A stretch of 64,000 nt of DNA from Phytophthora colocasiae (taxonomy: Eukaryota; Oomycota; Peronosporomycetes; Peronosporales; Peronosporaceae), in assembly GCA_018806915.1 (NCBI GenBank), contig JAGKQI010000094.1:496001-560000 (forward strand), given 5' to 3'. Both the position numbers and the translations under genes were made by a program. The notes under the pieces are model-generated. The model ran no database searches. It saw nothing but the letters and a program-made list of their open reading frames with translations, and was not told the DNA's origin. This document shows, piece after piece, positions 58,417-64,000 of this stretch. Each line of letters opens with the position of its first letter. Positions within the stretch are counted from its first letter, which is position 1.

Positions 58417-58670
58417 GTAACGGAGTTATTAACCTGCTTACGACCTCACTGAGGTCATTGAGGCTTACTCACTGAGTGATAATGACCTCAGCAAAGGTCA
58501 TCGAGCTTGATATGGCATAAATTCAGTTTACTTGCTACTTGAGGTAGCTCAGGCTTACTCATACTTTGACTGGCTGCAACAGAGCAGCAGTAGTAGGAAA
58601 AAGCAAGTAAATATCAATACACTTTTCAATTTACCTTTCAAGGATAACAGCTTCCTCTCGCTACATCACA
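58417..58670 (+). repeat. LTR C
   Basis: 254 bp, ending CTACATCACA directly before the AATGC target duplication and the rest of the kinase gene. Confidence 0.85.
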
Positions 58671-61600
58671 AATGCTGTAGCTCGTTCTCAACTTGCCTAT
58701 GTGGCGTATGAACGTATTGAAGATCTTCGACGTGTGTTCATGCCGGAAGAAGCTGCTGAAGTGGAATGGCGTCAGGAATGGGAAAAACATTGTTCAAAGC
58801 AGTTCCAGCAGTTTAAAATGCAGTTGAGAGCGGGGATTCTTCAACGTACAGTAGAGAACATGCCCATCAGGGAGCGTGAAGAAGTCTTCTGTGATCTTGA
58901 ACATGCTCTTCGAGGCAAAGCTGTGGCCGATCGGGGTCTTCTTGAAGATGTAGTCGCTTTGCTCGAAAGTAGACAGAGTCACCAGGAGGAGCCTGAACTA
59001 GAGCTAGAACATCATCGATGTGCGTCCACTGTCGGAAAGATCTTCAAAGGAAACGCTACTGTTTCTTGGCAAACTGATCTATTGGCTTTGGTACCATGGC
59101 AACGTCGTCGAGCAGACGAAGAGGATCATCGGGCCATGACATGCAAAGAATACATCCCTGCCCATGAAATCGACTTCCACACGACTTGGCTGTACCAAGA
59201 AAAGGATGACTCGAGTGATTCATCCAGTTGCTCTCTGCTCAAAGGCAGTTGGCTGGACACTACTGTAGCGATCCAACTGGCAGACGATGATATCAATAGT
59301 GAAGAAGACACCGGAGAAGATGCTGAAGAATCCTTTGACCGCAAGGTGTGCACCTGGTTTCGACTTGATCACCCCAATATCCTCAAGCTTTTCGGAGGCT
59401 GCGACGATACCAAGTGCGAAATTGATACATCCCATTCCCCAGTCGCTCCGAAAATGGAGAACACAGGACTTCGCTTCTTCGTTTGTGAAGATGCACGGGA
59501 GGGAACTCTACGGCAATTCCTGGATCAACAGCAGTGTAATGCATCAAAATCCACCCATATACTACACACTTGGACGAAACTACATGAAGCTTCACTGGGA
59601 CTGAAGTATCTTCATCAACGTGGCATTGTACATGGACGATTATGCTGTCGGGAAATCCTCATTGGGAACGATGGACAGGCAAAGCTGACAGTGTTCGGCA
59701 ACAGATACAACCCGAAGGATTCCACTCGAAAGCGAGACCCCCTTCTTCGTTGGACGGCACCTGAACGCCTTGGTCTTGGAGATATGAAGAGTAATGCTCC
59801 ACCTACAATGGAATCGGACGTGTTCGCTTTGGGGATGTGCATTTTGGAGGCTGTGACGATGCGAGCGCCATGGAAACCTCTTCCAGATAAAGACGTTCGA
59901 GTCGCGATGACTACAGGAGTTCGCCTACCTCCACGCCCTATCGGTCTCTTCAGTGATGAACAGTGGGCTTTGGTGACTCAAATGTGCAGCTTTGATCCTC
60001 GTCGACGACCAAAGATTTCTTCAGTGGTTCACCAACTCGAGAAATACGTGGAAGAAGCTACTAGTGTTCAGAAAACTCAACTCGCTACCAAGATGAGAGG
60101 GCAAACGGTTGTAAATCAATCTAGGCTTCCACGAAGCAGTGAAGATGAAATTTGCCCTACAGCATCGTCGGAACTGGAAGAAAGGAGCATTTCGGACACG
60201 TTGGGTGCTGTGCAGTCTATGCTGGGCTCGGTCAGCGAGTACAGTGTCATGAATGAGCAAATGTGTGCTCGGATTATCGACATTTTCAGCAAGTTACGCA
60301 TCGCTGCGTCACCCTGGAGTGGTGTCCTGGTAGACAACGCCAAGCCGCGTCAGTGGTGGATCCAAGCTGCCCAACAGCACATCGAATCCACAAGAAGAGA
60401 GAGAGATACAAGCAAGAAGATACACACAGGATGCTTTGACTGGATGGTTCAGCTCGCGGTCTGTGCGCCGGGTTCTCCTCCGCAACTTCCAACTCGCTCC
60501 AGCATCTCGTTCGATGAGAGATGTCAAGCGCTGCAATTACTTGCCAAAGTGCTGAACGAGTTCCATGTCTGTCTCGTGTCTGCAGCTCAAGAACCAGTTA
60601 ATTCTCTCACGATGTTATGTGCAAGTCGCACCAGAGTTGCCCAGGAGGTTTATGAGCTACACATAGCACTGGATCGATTGCTCAAATCGACGCCGGCACT
60701 ACACGCCGCTCGAACGGCTGAAGTTCACAACTGGCAGGAATCCTGGGACGAACAGCGTCGACTTCAAGTTTGCATTGCTACTGGCCAAGGGGAAGATATA
60801 GATGAACCAGAGGATCAAGATCGCCTCGAAGACTCTGACAGTCGTGACCTTGGGCGTTCCTCATCTCTTGATTCTGAAGCTCCAGTTTCGACTCGAATGT
60901 GGCGAAGAACTCGCCGTAGACGCTCCACAACAACGCAAGTACCCACTGGAGCTGAATTCGCAGCCGTCGGGGGTGCGTAGAATCTCCATCCAGTACCAGA
61001 AGCACGTGATCCACTTCCGGAGTGGTTTGTTTCACCAGAAGAAGTTCTTTTCGATCCTGATCAACCGTTTAGTCGAGGTTCATACGGCACCGTGCACAAA
61101 GGGAAATGGCTGGACTCCCAAGTGGTTGTGAAGAACGTGATCGTCAAAGAGGACGTCAGTGGAGACTTATTCCGAGGTGAAGTAGCGATCTGGTATTCAC
61201 TCAATCACCCACACATTGTCAATCTGTACGGTGCGTGTCATCTTGGAGGACATCCTTTCTTCGTGTGCGAGCACGCAAGTTTCGGAAGGCTTATCGATTA
61301 TCTGCGCCGGAGAGAGAATGGTAAGGTGGATGTTGCAGAAGCGTGGCAAAAGCTCTACGAGGCTGCTCTTGGTCTGCAGTACCTACACCAGAGAGGGATC
61401 ATCCATCAGGATCTCAAGTGTGACAACATCCTCGTAGGAAGCGATGGACGAGCCAAACTCACGGACTTTGGACTCAGCTCCCAAATGCTTCGACAGAATC
61501 CACACAGCTTCGTAGGTGGAATCAGCAAACCCGTTGGAGCCGTGAGATGGAAAGCTCCCGAGCTGTTGAAGGCGGCGAAGTCAAGCGGTGGGAAAGTAAT

Positions 61601-61883
61601 TCCGTCCATGGAAGCAGATATTTTCTCCTTTGGTATGTGCATCGTGCAAGCTGTGACTGGTAAAGTCCCGTGGGGCAAGAAGTACGTGGATTCAGTCGTG
61701 TCGTACACGGTCCGGAAGGGGGAATTGCCGAAAAAGCCCAAAGCGTTCACACCGCTGCAGTGGAAACTCATTACGCACATGTGTGCTTTTGATCCCCAGA
61801 AACGACCTCGTGTTGCCACAGTGGTGAAGGCGCTTGGAATCATCGTCAGCAGTGAAAAACTCAAGGCCACTCTTCTCACTTGA
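58671..61883 (+). pseudogene. Kinase copy 2, main part, with nonsense codon between the kinase domains
   Basis: Resumes the gene at the position matching copy 1 17132 and reads open through the pseudokinase domain to TAG at 60978-60980, where copy 1 has TGG. The second kinase domain then continues in the same frame to 61883, with V-V-V-K, H-Q-D-L-K and D-F-G all kept. At the two places where copy 1 has indels (60193 and near 60290), copy 2 reads without interruption. Identity to copy 1 is very high except for about 58846-59165, which differs at many codons (for example V-E-N-M-P-I-R-E-R-E-E versus A-E-E-M-S-I-R-E-R-K-E). Without its promoter-proximal part it should not be expressed normally. 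Confidence 0.88.
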
Positions 61884-61895
61884 CCGGTAGTTTTT

Positions 61896-62847
61896 TTAAT
61901 GCCAATCCACGAATTTACAGTCTCGAATGCCATTTTGAATATCGGATTCTACACACTGCCAGTTCCTTTCTCCGAAGGTTGCAACGTCATGATAACCAAA
62001 AGAACCCCAGCTCTTGGAGCTGATCACGTAGTCATCAGGGAAGTTGGCAACACCATGCACGCGTACGTAAGTTTCTACAGCCGTCAGAAAACGGTTCTTC
62101 CACTTTGCTGCTACCGCATTGCACACAAACCCGATCTCCTCGATTTTCTCGTAGTCGTGGAGAAATTGGTTGAAGTAATTACCACGATAACGCATATGCT
62201 GCGCAATAAAGTCAAGTCGCATCCTCCACCTCTTCTGGCACAACGAAACGCGTTGCGGGATGTTGCAGTGTTTGTAGATATGATGGAAGGCTTGAAGGGC
62301 TGGCAAGACATCTTCTTGCCACCTCTGGTCCGCGTCGTTCATACTAAAGCCTAATTGCTTCATATCTTCCCCGTCACACTCGATATATTCTGAATACGAA
62401 GACTTGGATCGAATACTGTTCACTATTTCCTCCAAGGCGAATCCACGTAGCTCTGTCGGCCAACTCTCTGCAGTGTTTTCCCCGTCTTCACCCCCTGCCC
62501 CTCTCACGAAATGCCTTGGAAATTCTGAGGTCACCGTAAATCTCTCTGTAGCGCCGAAAAGTTGGTATGATGATCATGTTCGAGGTATAATCCTTCGCCA
62601 CCCAAATGAACCCAATGTCCTCGAGATCCTGACCCTGGTAATCGAGCAGAGTATCTCTCTTTTGACGTAGGTTATTCACCTTGAAGGCCAATTTCACCCT
62701 CCGCTTGGGTCGTTTGGCACAAGTGGTTTCAGGATTACTTCCGGCACCTCTTTCGGAGCATCTCCCGGTGAAGGAGACAAGAACACATGAGAAGGCAGTC
62801 AAAAGAAGTCGAAGCACCAGAGGAAAACGCAGTAGGAACGGCTGCAT
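61896..62847 (-). pseudogene. Helicase-associated-domain gene, copy 2, one frameshift
   Basis: Two minus-strand frames, 62488-62847 and 61896-62534, overlap at a G-rich run (near 62490). F-R-R-Y-R-E-I-Y-G-D-L-R-I-S-K-A-F in the first leads into W-P-T-E-L-R-G-F-A-L in the second, the usual order of a helicase-associated repeat, so one indel separates them. Four repeats can be traced. The first 25 residues (M-Q-P-F-L-L-R-F-P-L-V-L-R) are hydrophobic, like a signal or mitochondrial leader; homology to copy 1 begins only at V-N-N-L-R-Q. The locus converges on the kinase as in copy 1. Confidence 0.65.
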
Positions 62848-63324
62848 GTCGAGTGTGCCAATGCCGGTAGACGCATGCTCAATGAAGAGGATTGGAGCTT
62901 CGGACTATATAGTCCAGTCACCAGAAGATGGTGCAGTTAGGACGACTGCTTTTAGAGCAGGCATCCACGGATGTCTGTCTCGCGGAAGAAGATGCTGAAG
63001 AAGAGGTACTGTGAGAGAGTATCATTACGAGAGAGTGAGAGTTGGCAAGCTATAGAGAGAGAGAGAGAGAAGGCTTGCAGAACCAGATCGGAAATTACTA
63101 GTCGGTTTGGAATCGATATTAAGAGTTCTCTTCCTAGGAAGCTGTAACACAATAACACTAAAAAAAAACACCGTGCCCGGAGGAGCATCTCACCACCCCA
63201 GTGGAAGCTTATCAACTTGATTGTGTGCACTAAGATATTTTAGTTGGTTTTCCAATGTCTATCAATTTATCAGGTAAGTTCTTCTTGTATGTTAAAAAAA
63301 ATATACTTGTGTTGTATAAGTTAG
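62848..63324. other. Intergenic region with a GA microsatellite
   Basis: A (GA)n tract at about 63054-63072, an A8 run near 63160 and an A/T-rich end. No gene seen. It contains the 3' flank of the ABC transporter. Confidence 0.5.
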
Positions 63325-64000
63325 CTACTTCTTCTGATGATTGACAAAACGTAGTGCGAGTAGACCCATGAAACGGAATAGCACGATGAAGCCCACGACA
63401 AAGCCGAAGTTCTCCCAGATCTCGCTGTGTTTCATCAGAAAAACATCTTCCATGTAGGTTTTCACCGTCATATTGTCCGGAAGCGAGGGAGGCAGACCTG
63501 TCATCACTTGACATCCGATCTCGGAACCATCTCCATCGCTCGGACAGTCTCCGAATACAAGGGAAGCTACCAAAGCCAGTGCATACTTGTGCGGTGTGCA
63601 GTGGTAGAGCCACTGGTACCCTTTTGGGATGGATGATGCAGGGGGGTTGAAGCCGTTGAAGAGGGAGAAGAAAGTCTGCAGCAACACACCAAAGATCGTC
63701 GCGGCTTCGACAGTTGGCAGCACGTACGACATCAACTGACCGAAGTAAGCTTGCCACAATGCGTGCATCGACAAGTGGAACCAATACGCGACGAATGTTT
63801 TCACACCTGTGAAGCCAACCATCGGGTAGTACGGAGCCATGAAGAGCAGCGTAGCGACGAACACGTACGGGATCTCCACCACTGTCGAACCCACAAAATA
63901 CCACAGCGCGTTGTACGTTTGGGACGCACGTTCACGGTAGAAGGCTAGGCGATCACCTGATGCAGTGGGCATGACGCTGCTGAAAGCGATGAAGCCGATG
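63325..64000 (-). CDS. ABCG/PDR-type transporter, C-terminal part (runs off window)
   Basis: An open frame of 225 codons that continues past the window's right edge; the stop is at 63325. It holds the last half of the second membrane domain: S-V-M-P-T-A-S-G-D-R-L-A-F-Y-R-E-R, then several hydrophobic segments, an extracellular loop with C-P-S-D-G-D-G-S-E-I-G-C and a glycosylation-type N-M-T, and a final membrane segment (V-V-G-F-I-V-L-F-R-F) before the tail. This matches full-size pleiotropic-drug-resistance ABCG transporters, plasma-membrane exporters expanded in oomycetes. Substrate unknown. Confidence 0.9.
   Translation of the reverse strand, partial: IGFIAFSSVMPTASGDRLAFYRERASQTYNALWYFVGSTVVEIPYVFVATLLFMAPYYPMVGFTGVKTFVAYWFHLSMHALWQAYFGQLMSYVLPTVEAATIFGVLLQTFFSLFNGFNPPASSIPKGYQWLYHCTPHKYALALVASLVFGDCPSDGDGSEIGCQVMTGLPPSLPDNMTVKTYMEDVFLMKHSEIWENFGFVVGFIVLFRFMGLLALRFVNHQKK

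Larger units (their letters stand above)
53223..58670 (+). mobile_element. Gag-only LTR retrotransposon (TR-GAG-like), tandem array
   Basis: Three gag units alternate with LTRs: LTR 0 (split, 50627-50837 and 53223-53260), gag 1, LTR A, gag 2, LTR B, gag 3, LTR C. LTRs run TGTAACGG...CATCACA. The base after each internal LTR begins TGGTAGCAC or TGGTGGCAC, a primer-binding-type TGG, and each 3' LTR is preceded by the purine-rich AAGCGGGGTCG. AATGC flanks the whole (50838-50842 reversed, and 58671-58675). No polymerase is present in any unit, so it must use another element's enzymes. Confidence 0.87.

Overview
The window reads as a plant-pathogenic oomycete genome, most like Phytophthora. An RxLR-dEER effector gene has an oomycete-type initiator just upstream. 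A Crinkler-type N-terminal domain, a PDR-type ABCG transporter, TKL kinases, helicase-associated-domain genes and short GT-AG introns fit the same group. About two thirds of the window is mobile DNA, as in the gene-sparse, repeat-rich compartments where such genomes keep effectors.

Layout. 1-4.2 kb: two tandem PH-like genes on the minus strand. 4.2-9.2 kb: a Copia LTR element with both LTRs and a GACAT target duplication, coding region decayed. 9.4-10.4 kb: an old LTR fragment split by a TA-flanked non-autonomous DNA element that carries a SINE-like sequence, then a fold-back repeat. 10.8-11.7 kb: the RxLR gene. 12.2-14.1 kb: a two-SANT telobox-type Myb protein. 16.8-21 kb: a tandem pseudokinase-kinase gene (copy 1) with a helicase-associated-domain gene on the opposite strand. 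21.4-25.2 kb: a coiled-coil protein and a hAT transposase relic. 26.4-34.3 kb: a rearranged Gypsy element fused to a piggyBac fragment. 35-38.3 kb: host genes, namely a Crinkler-like header, ARP3, and a Cys-rich secreted or membrane protein divergent from ARP3. 38.4-62.8 kb: the second kinase copy, expanded by nested insertions. 62.8-64 kb: the end of an ABCG transporter running off the window.

The second kinase copy is the centre of interest. Reading through the insertions, the gene lies at 42775-42948, then inverted at 50838-51004, then from 58671 on. A gag-only LTR retrotransposon, present as a tandem array with four LTRs, sits in it with AATGC target duplications. A tyrosine-recombinase (YR) retrotransposon with split direct repeats (A1...B1A2B2) sits inside the first LTR, opened between gag and RT instead of at its own ends. 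An 8,056-bp inversion (42949-51004) then scrambled the locus; flipping it back restores both the kinase and the A/B repeat junction to the base. A piggyBac-like element split the recombinase gene, a pogo-like element split the third gag, and another piggyBac-like element lies just upstream of the kinase start.

The two piggyBac-like elements have an unusual feature. Each has its own palindromic motif that occurs near its ends and again inside several of its introns. The two kinase paralogues carry different disabling lesions and a mosaic of near-identical and diverged stretches, which suggests gene conversion. All identifications come from reading the sequence; no database search was run.
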